Source: Prosapia bicincta
Taxonomy: Eukaryota; Arthropoda; Insecta; Hemiptera; Cercopidae
Reading direction: 5' to 3'
DNA: 64,000 bases
NCBI GenBank assembly: GCA_036971475.1
Contig: JBAIZL010000005.1
Location: 66,495,155-66,559,154 of the forward strand
A program made the translations under genes and the position numbers. This document shows, piece by piece, positions 22,480 to 34,879 of the stretch; the first letter of the stretch is position 1; each line of letters begins with the position of its first letter. The notes beneath the pieces were generated by a model. The model was not told the DNA's origin, searched no databases, and saw nothing but the letters and a program-made list of their open reading frames with translations.

Positions 22480-22536
22480 GTTTAATATTCCTGATGATGT
22501 TGGTACTTTTAGCCAAAGAAAAGCTTTGAATTGTAA
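22480..22536 (+). ncRNA. Hammerhead-like motif with a stem II mutation
   Basis: CTGATGA is at 22491-22497. The base before GAAA is A in place of C, so the closing pair of stem II is lost compared with the copy at position 11. AAGCTT and the stem I bases are kept. Confidence 0.6.
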
Positions 22537-22573
22537 ATTCAATTATAATTCTTGTATTTGTATTTTGTCATAG

Positions 22574-22631
<58 letters not shown>

Positions 22632-22639
22632 AAATAAGC

Positions 22640-24875
22640 GAAACTAGTTTATTCTGCAATGCAATTGCAAACGTTTTTTTTATGTATATCGTTTTACCAA
22701 TCTTAATAAACTTTTGGTCCCGTTTAAAATAAAGAGAGCCTCCTGAATCAAAGGTTTGTAGCTGCTTGCAGACGCTTTCAGAAACAAAAGAGTAATAAAA
22801 TGAAATAGACAAACGTAATGATGACGAAAATATTCTATCATCACTGCTTTCCCTAGAAAATCTCCGTCACCCGTAACACAGAATATTAAAACCAATATTA
22901 CCTTAATTATATGTTTATCTGAAGTCGCATTGTCGATTAATAGTGGAGAAAGTTTCTCCTACTACAACTTCAAAATAGTTACAGATCACACACAACATTG
23001 AACAAACCTAATAATCACGTCGCAATCAGTTCTCCTTTACGTGCATTAACATTAGAGGCAGTTTCTTATTGTTATTTCTATATTATTTTTTTAAGAAAAG
23101 ACTCTGTTATTACTTTATTTCTATTATGATTTAGCTACACATTTTACTAAGGTATGTTTATGACATTTTCTAATGGATAATCAAATAATTAATAAATTCT
23201 CTTATAATTAGGAACACTTTTCAAATACTGTGCTGTAGAAATGCCTAGTGGCTACAACTGATATAGTTATCACGTTTCCGTTAAACTACAACACTTAGAA
23301 CGTGTGACAGCTGTGTAATGATTGTCTAAGAATCGGAATCATGGTAATAAACTAATTTCATCCAACCTCACTGAATATTCGATCGGTTGCAATCCCCTCA
23401 CTTAGTCTACCCATGTTTAGTTTACTGTTCTTGATTTGACATTACTTTAGGTCAAATGTTTAATAAAAATTACAAAACAACAAACAAGAACAACAAAGTG
23501 AAAGCTGTTGGGTCTTATGAAATACTTGAGAGGCAAATTACGGCATGAGGGCTGAATGGACAATACGATTCCCTAACGTGGGCACCAGTACACAGGTTTC
23601 ATTGTTGAAGGTCATCCGAAATTTTTCAAATATAGAGAGGATATATATTTTTAATACGAAAAAAATAATTTCTCGGCTCATTCAATTTAATCTTTACTCA
23701 TTTAGACTCCAACAGGAACATAGAATAACGAATTTCATATGTTTTTTTTTTAATGAGGTTGAGTGTAACTATATTACTATCAATAAGTAATAAGGTTATG
23801 ATGTCGCTTGATAAGCGAATTAGGGTGTAGCCTCATAAACCAATTTATATCATTTTTGTAAACACCCAATTACAAAAACGTTTACGTAAATCCTTTTCGA
23901 TGCATCATTTTGACACAAATAGTTTGGAAGCCAGGTTTTTGTTAAAATAAGAGTAAAACAAGGTTCACAATTCGTGAACAAGTTCCCGACACATAGCATT
24001 TGTTTTCAATCCATCTTCGTTAGAAGGGGTATGGTTTTACTTGAAAAAGGCTAAATATCGAAATTTGCAGTAAATATTTAAATCAGTATTTATAAACGAG
24101 TAAAAGGTTCAGTTTTATAAGATAACATATATTATTTTTATTAATCCCTTTCACAATATATTTTTTATATGTATTATTAAACATGTATTATTGTATAACG
24201 TGTCTCTAGCTACTATTTATGTATCGTAAAGTATTTATTTTTTTCTAATCTGCTTTATTTTTCGTTCTAATCATCTTTATAAGTGTATATATTTCTTCGT
24301 ATCTATTAACGAATTCGAAAATAAATTAAAAAATATTTAATAACTACTAAAACATTTATTACGATTCAATTACTTCATTTAAACTACTTTTCTCGTTAGT
24401 TAATAAAACAAAATTTCTCGTTTTAAAAAAACCAAACCCTGTAAGTACAAATATCCATTGTTGTGTCATGACAGTTTAATGTAAATCTGCAGCTCAGTTG
24501 GGGACGCCGCAACACCCAGCCAGACAACGTGTCGACATCATCTGACGGAGATAATTGCTGTTAGAAATGATTGCTTGCTACGTTGCCAAGCCGTAGGAAC
24601 GTAATTAATATGACATAGCAATATGTATCAAGTCGAGGGACAATTTGCTCCTTAACAGGTGTTTTGTCACGTTACTGCTAGTATTAAGAGTGTTTTAATG
24701 CTTTTGTTTTCATATCCTCCTGAACCGAAAATAGATTATGTAAATCGTGTGTGTATCGAACTGAACGGATTTTTTTAATACTTCATAGGTTTTGTTCCAT
24801 CTACAGAGATTTATTAAAAGTTATATAAAATACGTTTCTCCTGTACTGAAGTGTTAAAAAAATACTACTCACACA
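22640..24875. other. Anonymous AT-rich DNA, right copy
   Basis: Counterpart of 140-2345. No gene seen. Confidence 0.6.
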
Positions 24876-24879
24876 GATC

Positions 24880-26255
24880 AAAAAGCATTTACACATACAG
24901 AAGGAACATACTGAGGCCAGAGCAGTTTTTGCTTCAGGACAAAACATTCAACCACCAATCAGCTGACTTGAATAGCTTGTAGCTAGGGGGTTCAATACAG
25001 ACCGCTCAACCGAAGTCGTATTCCAAAACGTAGAAAGGGCTTTCACAGAGTCTCGCGTGACACGCTTATGGATAAACTACGATACTACGGCTTTCCAAAC
25101 TGGTTAATACACCTGAGTTACTTGGCCAATTTAGGTTTGATGTCACCAAGTAAAAGCTACACTGTGACGAATACAAGCTGGAATCTCTCAGGGATCAATA
25201 ATTGACCCCGTACCCCGACATCTACATCATCGACATAACTACAACACCCAACACTTGAATTGCTATATTTGGAGAAGACACCGCGTTATCCATTCGGTCC
25301 TGGAAACCACAACTAATACATTCCAGACTCCAGGAACACATAACAACATTAGAATCCTGGCTGAGCCACTAGAGAGCGAGAATGAATGTGGCCAAGTGTT
25401 CTGACAAATGCAAATGCAATTCTGACAAATCCTCTCCAAATGCAATAGTATACACTTGACACGAAACTAAAACGTTTAGGCGAGGACATCCACTGGCGAA
25501 AACAAGTCAGGTACCTTAGTGACAATCTTTTCAGGGCCCCAACAGGAAACCTTCACATTACATACACTTTGAAAAGAGCAATGATCATACTGCTACTACT
25601 GAATCCTATGCTTAATGGAACGAGCTCGCTGTAGTATGGGTGGGCCACAACAATATACGTAAGTATGATACGTACGCTTGGTCCACCTACGCTTCACCCG
25701 TTTGGGACTATGAAGGTAATACACGTACATGGAGACTACCGTTACTACGCTACAATGTTCTGAGAATAGTTACGAAGAAGATAACAACTTTTTGAAATTG
25801 CCTTTCATTAAACAATGCTTTCGACACTTAGCAACTTTGTTCTTGAAACAAATCTACGCACAGACTACTTCAACACTAATATCCAAACTAGATAGAGAGG
25901 ACGCAACACATGATAAGCACAGACAGCCGTTGTCTCATCTGTCTGATCAGTTCGTTCCGTTCACACTACCACAGTGCAGGACATTACCTACCTACTTTGT
26001 TTCATGTGAAGCGGATACACATCCCAAGGGATACAGTCTGCTCCAACAGAAACACATCCCAAGGGATACAGTCTGCTCCAACAGAAACACATCCCAAGGG
26101 ATACAGTCTGCTCCAACAGAAACACATCCCAAGGGATACAGTCTGCTCCAACAGAAACACATCCCAAGGGATACAGTCTGCTCCAACAGAACGTGTTACT
26201 CGATCTGACATCCGCATTTCATTTTCTAATAGGACGCAATAGAAGAATTATATGA
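24880..26255 (+). pseudogene. Degenerate LINE RT fragment, right copy
   Basis: Same relic as 2350-3600, with the same lost catalytic position (FGEDTAL near 25262-25290) and the same frame breaks. It was therefore dead before the duplication. The tail of the relic carries the expanded 35-bp repeat. Confidence 0.75.
26017..26191. repeat. 35-bp tandem repeat, 5 copies (1 copy in left duplicate)
   Basis: Identical units start at 26017, 26052, 26087, 26122 and 26157 and include ACACATCCCAAGGGATACAG. The left duplicate has a single unit at 3490-3524, so the expansion happened after the duplication. There are no spacers, and CRISPR is excluded. Confidence 0.95.
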
Positions 26256-26259
26256 CACT

Positions 26260-28090
26260 CACACTACAGCCTCACTAACAAGGTATTTGTAACGCAATAT
26301 CACTCCTTATTCTATAGTTTAGGGTTAACATAAATCCCAGGGCTCCTGGATGATCAATTGCAGAATATTTTCTGTCTGGGTTTCTTTTTTAACAAGTTTT
26401 TTTCCACCGCTCTATCACACGACACTTAACGTACTTTTTCATCTCAATATGTCCTGAATTTCTATGGTAATAGCTCTCTGTAGCATAATAGCTGTTAGTA
26501 TATGTACAGTGATTCGGAATTCCTCAACGGCTCGATATGTTAGAGCTCGCCAAAGAATCGCTGCCACGGAGGCGGGCAGGTTCTGGAGGCCCAGACCCAG
26601 GTTGAAACAATAGTTCTCAGTTCATTTCTAATCCTCTGATGGTGCTATCTGCGTTGGCGTAATGTACTTAGCTTGTGTAACTATTTTGTAGCAAGGGTTT
26701 ATAGGTGTTTATTAATTATAATTTCGCTTCTAATTGTTTATTTGCAATTTTTTCGCTTACCTTATTCAAATTTTCCAAATTGTTACTTGATCTAGTTGGT
26801 GGTATCTTTCTACACTTTTTGTTTTCTCATCATTTGAATTATTTACTAATTACAGTAGCAGCAAGTTTCCCAAGTCGGCAATTCGTGAACTCTCACCACA
26901 TTCTTCTTTGCGCTATTTACTTTAGTGTTACTTTATGCCCATTCATTCTTCTTTAATTTTTTTCTTGTAGCTTTATTAGAGGTTTGTTTTTAATATTTAT
27001 CAACATTACATTATCATTGCTGTACGGTTAGTGTTAATATTTGCCTACATGTGTGTGTTCATGGATAGAAGAGTTTTGTTCTGAGTATATTCTGCTCAAT
27101 TAATAAATAATTTATATGTTTTCATAGCCACTGTTCGTATTATTGCCATTAGATTCAATACGATAAATTGTGACTAATAACAAGATATAATAATATATTC
27201 ATATAATATTCTTACAGACAACTGTAGTATAAGAGTATAAGAGGTAAATACTGTGTGTAGTGTTTAATAGATTTATTTGTTACAGATTTTAACAACCTTT
27301 TTTGAAATCAAACTTTATTAAATTTTTATATTTTTCTTGTATCGTTTCGTGTAGAGATATATCTTTATTTTTCCGCCCTGATATACGAAAGTGTTTACAT
27401 GTTTGAAATCCAAGAGGCCGCGGTCAACGATCGTCTCATAGCTACAGACGCTTTACAACTCTTACAAAACATCTGAAAGTGATTCGTCTGCGAACGAAGG
27501 CTTTGTGTTGCGTTGTAGTCATGATGCTTGATTACCTTGTTTTCCAAGTAGACTTGCCTTCTTGAATAGAAAGCGCCAATGAATATTTTATCCCAAAGCA
27601 AACACATCGACGCATTCAATAACAAAGTGAGAGCTTGTTTATTATTTCTACTGAAGAGAGATGAAGTGAATTTTGTGTTGGCAATTTCACTGCTCACATG
27701 ATTGGAAGAAATGTATTCACCTAAAATTCTTATACTTATTATTCCTTATAGTAAAATCTAGGTTCCAAATGTTTTGGTATCTAGTTCGGTCACTCAACAG
27801 CAAATGAATTTTCTAAAATTATCTTTGCCAATGAATAGGTCTCAGTAAAATTAAACTGTTTAAGATTAAAGCTTTTTTAAAAAATACCATTGAAGAAAGG
27901 AATAAAATAAAAGTTAGAAATACCAATAAAATATTTATGTATAGTATTGTAAAGTACAAAATAAGGAGACACCGTGTTTATTAGTTATTTAACTAAATGT
28001 TTTACGATTTAAATAAATATGGAAAAAGATTTCCTTTACTTTTGGCTATACAATAAATATCTTGCATTTTGTAGTCCATTACGTTCGGCG
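26260..28090. other. Anonymous AT-rich DNA, right copy
   Basis: Counterpart of 3605-5440. No gene seen. Confidence 0.5.
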
Positions 28091-28154
28091 AATCTTATTA
28101 ATCACTTAAACAATAGTTTCTGACTATCCGAACTTTAAATTTAGTAAATTTGTT

Positions 28155-28215
28155 AAAACTTACTGAGACAGAACGTTTTCGATTGCTATGTGCCGATCTT
28201 CATCAGTGTCTTCTG
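28155..28215 (-). ncRNA. Hammerhead-like motif, family B, stem II damaged
   Basis: On the minus strand CTGATGA is at 28206-28200. Stem II has one C-A mismatch compared with the left copy at 5495-5560. Confidence 0.6.
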
Positions 28216-29054
28216 CTTGGATATGTCGGGTCAAGCGGTGACGGTTTTAAAGGTAGGTTTTCGATATTATCAAAGAGTATGTGTGATTTGTATTGTGTTT
28301 GTTCGTTTAATATGTTTGTACTTTGTGTTTTTGTGTGTCTGTAAATTTCATATTGTTCAAGTGTGTTGAGATGTGGTCCTTTTTTTGTTGATGTGTAGGA
28401 TTTCTAGGTTATGGTAAATGTCTGTGTATTTGTGTCATGTTTCTTTTATGTGGTTGTAAAATGTTGAGTTGGTGTTCTTTTTGTGTTCTTCGACTCTTTG
28501 TTTCGACTGCGACCTGTTTGTCCAATGTAGAAAATTAACACTACAGACAGGGAAAACAGATACATCACATTACCATTCATAAAAAAAACAACAAACAAAA
28601 TAGCCCGCAAATTTTCAAAAAATTGGATACAAACTAGCATTCAAAACTAATAACACGTTACAATACAAAATACAACACAACACCTACAACAAAGATAAAC
28701 TACAAGCCCAGGCGTATAAAAACTGAACTGCGACGAATGTAACAAATTCTACATTGGACAAACAGGTTGCAGCTTTAAACAAACAGTTGAGGAACACAAA
28801 CAGAACACCAACTCAACATTTTACAATCACATAAAAGAAACAGGACACAAATACACAGACATTTACCATAACCTAGAAATCCTACACATTAACAAAAAAG
28901 GACCACATCTCAACACACTAGAACAATATGAAATTTACAGACACACAAAATAAACATACATGTTAAACAAACAAACACAATACAAATCACACATACTCTT
29001 CGATACTATCGAAAACCTACCTTTAAAACCGTCACCGCTTGACCCAACATCTCA

Positions 29055-29112
29055 AAGCAGAAGGCACTGATGAAGATCGCCACATAGCGATCGAAAACGT
29101 TCTGTCTCAGTA
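29055..29112 (+). ncRNA. Hammerhead-like motif, family B, best-paired stem II
   Basis: CTGATGA is at 29067-29073. Stem II GATCGC/GCGATC is six Watson-Crick pairs, where the left copy (6398) has a wobble and a mismatch. GAAA and AACGTTC follow. Confidence 0.75.
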
Positions 29113-29169
29113 AGTTTTAACAAATTTACTAAATTCAAAGTTCGGATAGTCATAAACTATTGTTTAAGT

Positions 29170-31235
29170 AATTAATAAATAAAATGTAAGGCATTTAGTT
29201 TAGGAAATGTGGATACATTCTTATACAAGGACTTTGTAATTAGAAAGGAAATTCTTTTTCTTAAAAGTTTAGAATTTATAGCTTATCTGAAGCAACCAAT
29301 TTGTTTAATAATCCCATTATCTTGCCCCTAACGTTTGTCACGATAGTTTGTAATGCCTCTTGCATAAAAACCAAATGTCAAAAATATTTTGTGAAGAGAG
29401 GCAACGCTGAGTTTAACCTTAATACTAAACACGCTGTAAAAAATTGTTGAGACAAATAACATATAGATAGTCACAATCGAGTTTGCTAGCTTGTACAGGT
29501 ATAGAAGACTGCTAATAAACAATAATTTACTTCAACAAATATGTTGAAATAGAATAGAAAGGGAAGTTGTTACAAGTATAAAGTCATATAGACTTTGTAT
29601 CATGCCTTTTGGTTTCCATTGTAAAACCAAATTTATATTATTCTGTTAATGAATTGGCTAAATCCCAAAAAATTGAGGGAAGTAAAGGATAACGTCCATG
29701 AATGGAAGATTAGGATTCGTCAGGTAACTCCGTCTAAACTCATGGATACTTGGTATGACCGGAAATTAACACTTTAGAAGCTGCAACCACAATACAGCAT
29801 ACGAAGAATACAAAAATGGCCCTAAGAAAATATATCTTGGCGCAAGTGAACAAACTTTTAAACGTAAATAAATCAGCATTTGAACGTTTCAAATGTTTAC
29901 TAAGGTTTGCAAATATGTTAAAACCTTTACTTTTTACATAAATAAGACATTTTGTAATCAATATATAATAACGTTTTTATATCGTTTATATATAATTATA
30001 TATTTATGTATAAATCGTTTACATAATAAAGATTTTTAAAATTTTTATTTTCCAATTAAAACGTATATTAATTTAAAACAATAAGTTGTTTTGTAGGTAA
30101 AATACTGCAAAAATATTGTTTTTATATTATTTATTGCAAGAATAATTCAAATAATATGTTAATGGCCCAAATATATCTTTTACATAACCTAAAGAAATTT
30201 AAACTTTTTAAATAAGTAAAACAATTTATTAATTAGATTTTCCTAAATCGTTTCAAAATACACGAACACACGAAACATACTCAAGATAAATAACGAGCAA
30301 TAAAGGATTTGTAAGTATTCTTATCAATCTAAACCCAGTAACGTCATTGCACTGGCTTTAGTTAATATTTTTGATAGATTGTGAACCGCCAGACTCGCTG
30401 GGCCAGAATAGATCTCCATTATTAGACTAATATAAAGCCAATCGTTTAATATCCGCTGTAAATATTCAATGAGGCAACATTTTATCAAGATAAAATGACG
30501 CGGCCGGAGTATTTAAATGTGAATGAAATCCAATAATAGCGGCATTACGTCCAGAGTTATTTGAATAAGGGCATTAATGCGTCACGAACTGTGATTATCT
30601 GCGCGCTCTGCTCTGGACGCACTAACACGATGGCTTCAAAAACACTCAGCAATTTTATAATACCAGGATTCAGATTGTAGTATTTTATTATACCTATTTT
30701 GATTGTTTTTCTAAATTTAATTTTCCATTCACATAGTCTCCACATTTGCTCCCGTGGGATAATACCTCCCGATTAGCTTAGAAAATTTTTTTTTATTTTT
30801 CTCTTTAGCTATAACAATCAGATTCTTTAAAACCAATTAAATATATTACAATATTACCTGAACTAATATTATTTTGGAATTAATATATATATAAATTAAT
30901 ATTTTGATTTATCATGGGTATCAAATACATTTATTAAAATATTTTGTACCAATTAACTGAATAGAAATGACCACTTTGAATAAATTACCATAATATTGCA
31001 TTTGTATCTCTTTTATTTTGGTATAAATGTTATTTTTGTATCAACCTCATTGCTTCCAAGGATTATTGGACCTCCCATTGAATCCAAGGATTCCATTGGC
31101 TGACCCGATTATTTCAAATTGGCTACAATAGTTGCACATCACATCCTGACTTATTTTCGGACCGTGATAAATTTATTTTAAAAAAGGCAGATGTATCTCG
31201 CCTCCCTTAGTAACAGTAAATAAGCATTTCTCCTT
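29170..31235. other. Anonymous AT-rich DNA, right copy
   Basis: Counterpart of 6505-8590. No gene seen. Confidence 0.5.
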
Positions 31236-31533
31236 TTCAAGAGTTTAAACTACTTTTTTTTCAAATACACGAGGATATAGACGAATGGAGAGCCAGAATG
31301 TGGAAATATTCAGTTCTTTTAATATTTTGTTCTGAAAAAACTGAAAACACATTTTAGAAACAAGTTTCTTAAACATATTCTTTAAACAGTGTATGTATTC
31401 AAATACAGTTACAATATTTCCCAAAACCCTAATATAGTAGCATTTGAGTTCTTCCATTCCATTTAATCTGGTGTAATCTAAATTATGCATATTAATTATA
31501 ATATATTTATTTATTTATAAATATAAGTCAATT

Positions 31534-31590
31534 GTTTAATATTCCTGATGATGTTAGTACTGTTTGCCAACGAAAAGCTTTGTATTGTAA
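31534..31590 (+). ncRNA. Hammerhead-like motif in right array, unit 1
   Basis: CTGATGA is at 31545-31551. GTTAG replaces GTTGG, which breaks one stem II pair. GAAA and AAGCTT are kept. Confidence 0.55.
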
Positions 31591-31662
31591 ATTCAATAAT
31601 AATATAATTCTTGTATTTGTATTTTGACTTAGTTCTTTATTAATACACAAGAATACATATTG

Positions 31663-31695
<33 letters not shown>

Positions 31696-32101
31696 CATAA
31701 ATATATATATGGGTGTGTGTGTCTGTGTGTATGTATGTAGGTATATCACACCTATTTATAGCCTTAACAATTTCTAAACATGACACGGCGCAGGGTAGGC
31801 AATGTATCATCTTCATTGGAAGAGAACCCTAAAATATAAATATAAAGACGAATCGAGAGCCAGAATGTGGAAAGATTCAGTAGTTTTGTTATTTTGTTCT
31901 GAAAAAAACTGAAAACACATTTTAGAAACAAGTTTTTTTATCGTGTTCTTTAAATAGTGTATGCATTCAAATACAGTTACAATATTTCCATAAACTCTAA
32001 TGTAGTAGTGTTTGAGTTCTTTCATTCTATTTAATCTGGTATAATCTAAACTATGAGTATTAAATATAATATATTTATTTATTTATAAATATAAGTCAAT
32101 T

Positions 32102-32158
32102 GTTTAATATTCCTGATGATGTTAGTACTGTTTGCCAACGAAAAGCTATGTATTGTAA
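32102..32158 (+). ncRNA. Hammerhead-like motif in right array, unit 2
   Basis: CTGATGA is at 32113-32119. It has the same GTTAG change, and AAGCTT has become AAGCTA, so the self-complementary stem III is weakened. Confidence 0.5.
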
Positions 32159-32657
32159 ATTCAATAATAATATAATTCTTGTATTTGTATTTTGACTTAG
32201 TTCTTTATTAATACACAAGAATACATATTGCGATATATATATATATATATACCCATAAATATATATGGGTGTGTGTGTCTGTGTGTATGTATGTAGGTAT
32301 ATCACACCTATTTATAGCCTTAACAATTTCTAAACATGACACGGCGCAGGGTAGACAATGTATCATCTTCATTGGAAGAGAACCCTAAAATATAAATATA
32401 AAGACGAATCGAGAGCCAGAATGTGGAAAGATTCAGTAGTTTTGTTATTTTGTTCTGAAAAAAACTGAAAACACATTTTAGAAACAAGTTTCTTAAACAT
32501 ATTCTTTAAACAGTGTATGTATTCAAATACAGTTACAATATTTCCCAAAACCCTAATATAGTAGCATTTGAGTTCTTCCATTCCATTTAATCTGGTGTAA
32601 TCTAAATTATGCATATTAATTATAATATATTTATTTATTTATAAATATAAGTCAATT

Positions 32658-32714
32658 GTTTAATATTCCTGATGATGTTAGTACTGTTTGCCAACGAAAA
32701 GCTATGTATTGTAA
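32658..32714 (+). ncRNA. Hammerhead-like motif in right array, unit 3
   Basis: CTGATGA is at 32669-32675, with the same two changes as unit 2. The damaged version was therefore copied along with the array. Confidence 0.5.
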
Positions 32715-32786
32715 ATTCAATAATAATATAATTCTTGTATTTGTATTTTGACTTAGTTCTTTATTAATACACAAGAATACATATTG

Positions 32787-32841
<55 letters not shown>

Positions 32842-33399
32842 CATAAATATATATGGGTGTGTGTGTCTGTGTGTATGTATGTAGGTATATCACACCTATT
32901 TATAGCCTTAACAATTTCTAAACATGACACGGCGCAGGGTTGGCAATGTATCATCTTCATTGGAAGAGAACCCTAAAATATCAATATAAAGACGAATCGA
33001 GAGCCAGAATGTGGAAAGATTCAGTACTTTTGTTATTTTGTTCTGAAAAAAACTAAAAACACATTTTAGAAACAAGTTTTGTTATCGTGTTCTTTAAATA
33101 GTGTATGCATTCAAATACAGTTACAATATTTCCATAAACTCTAATGTAGTAGCATTTGAGTTCTTTCATTCTATTTAATCTGGTATAATCTAAACTATGA
33201 GTATTAAATATAATATATATTTATTTATATAAATATATATATGGGTGTGTGTGTGTTTATGTGGGATTTCGCACCTATTTCTTGAAGTAATCAATATTTA
33301 TACATCATATAGCAAACGTTAGCCTTAGGAAACAATTTCTAAACATGACACGGCGCAGAGTAGGAAATGTATCATTATCATTGGAAGAATCCTAAAATA

Positions 33400-34585
33400 T
33401 AAATTAGAGTGTGCTAAGTAAACATGTGACAAAACCAAAAACAAGAAAGTGTATGTAGTCGCTTGTTGCATACTAGAAATTACATATACCAAATATATTT
33501 GGTAGTATATTGGACATTAAACTACCAAATATATAAAAACATTAAATTGAAAGAAAAAAAAACATTTCCCTCGAAATATTAAACATTTGTAAGTTATTCA
33601 ATTTTGAAACCTTAGAATTGATGACGGGGTGGACAGAACATTACTTTTTACTAGACATAGTGCGATCGTTATTGCTACGGCAAACATTTTACAAAACGGA
33701 ATATTTTTATTGTTTTATAGACATTATTTTTGTAATTCTATAAGCTGTAAGAAAATGTATGAAATTATTTTATATTGATAGATAGCAATATGAATACAAA
33801 CAGGCAAACAAATTAGCAGCAACCTAATACATCTTCTGAAAATAAAATGAGCTGATTAAAAAAATCTCGCACTGAGCCCTTTTTTAAATGTGGGCTTAGA
33901 GTAGTTCATATATACATATGTGTAAATATATTTGGACATGAATTCAATTAGATGTATAATTAGGAGTTTGTTAAGAAATAATCTAACCATTTTGTAATGT
34001 AACATAATCTAACATCTATTACATAACTTTAAAATTACTCTTCTCGGTACATTCTCCTACAGATCTTAGTTTGAACACACGGACACACATACACACAGAT
34101 GGATAAAAACACAAGCCCACATCTGCGTATATTTATATATATGTAAACTTGTCAATTTTGAACAAGAGAGTTTAAAAAAAGGTTTCTTAGACAAAAGAGT
34201 CACTGAATAACTTGTGCTCTGTTTACTTGTGGGTTAGCAGAATTTAATTCGAAACACTTGTTTGAACTGGAATTGTTTGAAAGTGTTTCAAAGAACTGTT
34301 TCTAAATTGTTACTGTGAAAGTTCAACGTTTGATTAAAACTCCAGTGAAATAAACGAGACATTATTTAACTATACGTTATTTTTGGAAATCACGCATCTA
34401 AGGTACCATATTAGTTCAGGAACAATCCAAGAGTAAAACGTATCCTGTCTAATGATTCATATTTTTTCCACCACCTTAAACCCTATATTACGATTTTAAG
34501 ATTGCCTGAAGGCAGTTTTATAAATTTATAAAGACCTGACTTCTCCAAGGCTGCATAAGCTACTATTATTACAACATTGACATAT
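33400..34585. other. Anonymous AT-rich DNA
   Basis: No ORF with a recognisable domain and no clear repeat. Single-copy sequence as far as can be seen in the window. Confidence 0.5.
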
Positions 34586-34702
34586 ACAAATATATATATA
34601 TATATATATATTAAATATGGTGATAGGTTTTCTTGAAATATATATATATATAATAAATTAAAAATATTTTAAAAAAAGAATACTTTTAATAAATAAATTT
34701 AT

Positions 34703-34746
34703 TCAAAGCTTTTCGCCGATAAAATAGTACCAGCATCTTCAGGAAA
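34703..34746 (-). ncRNA. Hammerhead-like motif, family C, left arm
   Basis: On the minus strand CTGAAGA is at 34742-34736, one extra T follows, and stem II is GCTGGTA/TATCGGC (7 bp with wobbles). GAAA and AAGCTT follow. Confidence 0.65.
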
Positions 34747-34747
34747 A

Positions 34748-34800
34748 AGCATTTTCCTGAAGATGCTGATACTATTTTATCGGCGAAAAGCTTTGAATAA
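34748..34800 (+). ncRNA. Hammerhead-like motif, family C, right arm
   Basis: CTGAAGA is at 34757-34763. Stem II is GCTGATA 34765-34771 with TATCGGC 34778-34784 (7 pairs, one wobble). GAAA is at 34785-34788 and AAGCTT at 34788-34793. Compared with family A, stem II has changed on both sides while staying paired. Confidence 0.7.
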
Positions 34801-34879
34801 ATATCTTCATTAAAAGTATTCCTGTGTTTTAAATATTTTTAATTTATTATATATATATATATATATATATATAGGGCTG

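Larger units (their letters stand above)
21368..22630. mobile_element. Palindromic Penelope-like element, family A
   Basis: (TA)n tracts at 21369-21412 and 22578-22629 bound two inverted arms. The minus arm (to 21960) and plus arm (from about 22045) each contain the endonuclease body and a terminal repeat with a hammerhead-like motif. About 85 bp of linker occurs only in the plus orientation. The RT is absent. The layout is the same as the family B element at 5440-6500. Its right end is the first part of the right duplication copy. Confidence 0.88.
28090..29165. mobile_element. Palindromic Penelope fragment, family B, right copy
   Basis: The minus arm (28090-28540) and plus arm (28540-29165) match 5440-6500. 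The plus arm endonuclease reads NFTF-type sequence from about 28735 with CNKFYIGQTG. Small indels near 28500 and 28950 disrupt the frames. Both terminal motifs are present. Confidence 0.85.
22470..32286. repeat. Right copy of ~9.6-kb duplicated segment
   Basis: Same order and orientation as 1-9632. Main length changes are five copies against one of a 35-bp repeat (26017), a TA tract reduced to about five units (30882), and a small extra direct repeat near 31068. Here the tandem array carries on past the point where the left copy is broken. Confidence 0.93.
31240..33240. repeat. ~560-bp tandem array with hammerhead motifs (right copy)
   Basis: Motif cores are at 31545, 32113 and 32669 (spacings 568 and 556 bp). 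A fourth unit body at about 32970-33220 ends before its motif. Two slightly different versions of the body (TTCCATTCCATT and TTTCATTCTATT types) are mixed along the array, as expected from unequal exchange. The last unit runs into a TA/TG tract and a diverged copy of the GC-containing stretch (33240-33400). Confidence 0.88.
34585..34875. mobile_element. Short palindromic Penelope-terminus element, family C
   Basis: Two ~140-bp inverted arms meet at about 34746 and are bounded by (TA)n at 34590-34611 and 34848-34873. Each arm is a terminal repeat with a hammerhead-like core and no coding sequence. The same terminus follows the Penelope endonuclease at 54362-54412, so this is a non-autonomous derivative of that family. 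Confidence 0.85.

Noticed and set aside
26017..26191. Direct repeats as a CRISPR array (also 21035-21250)
   Set aside because: Repeats are contiguous with no spacers, and the DNA is eukaryotic.
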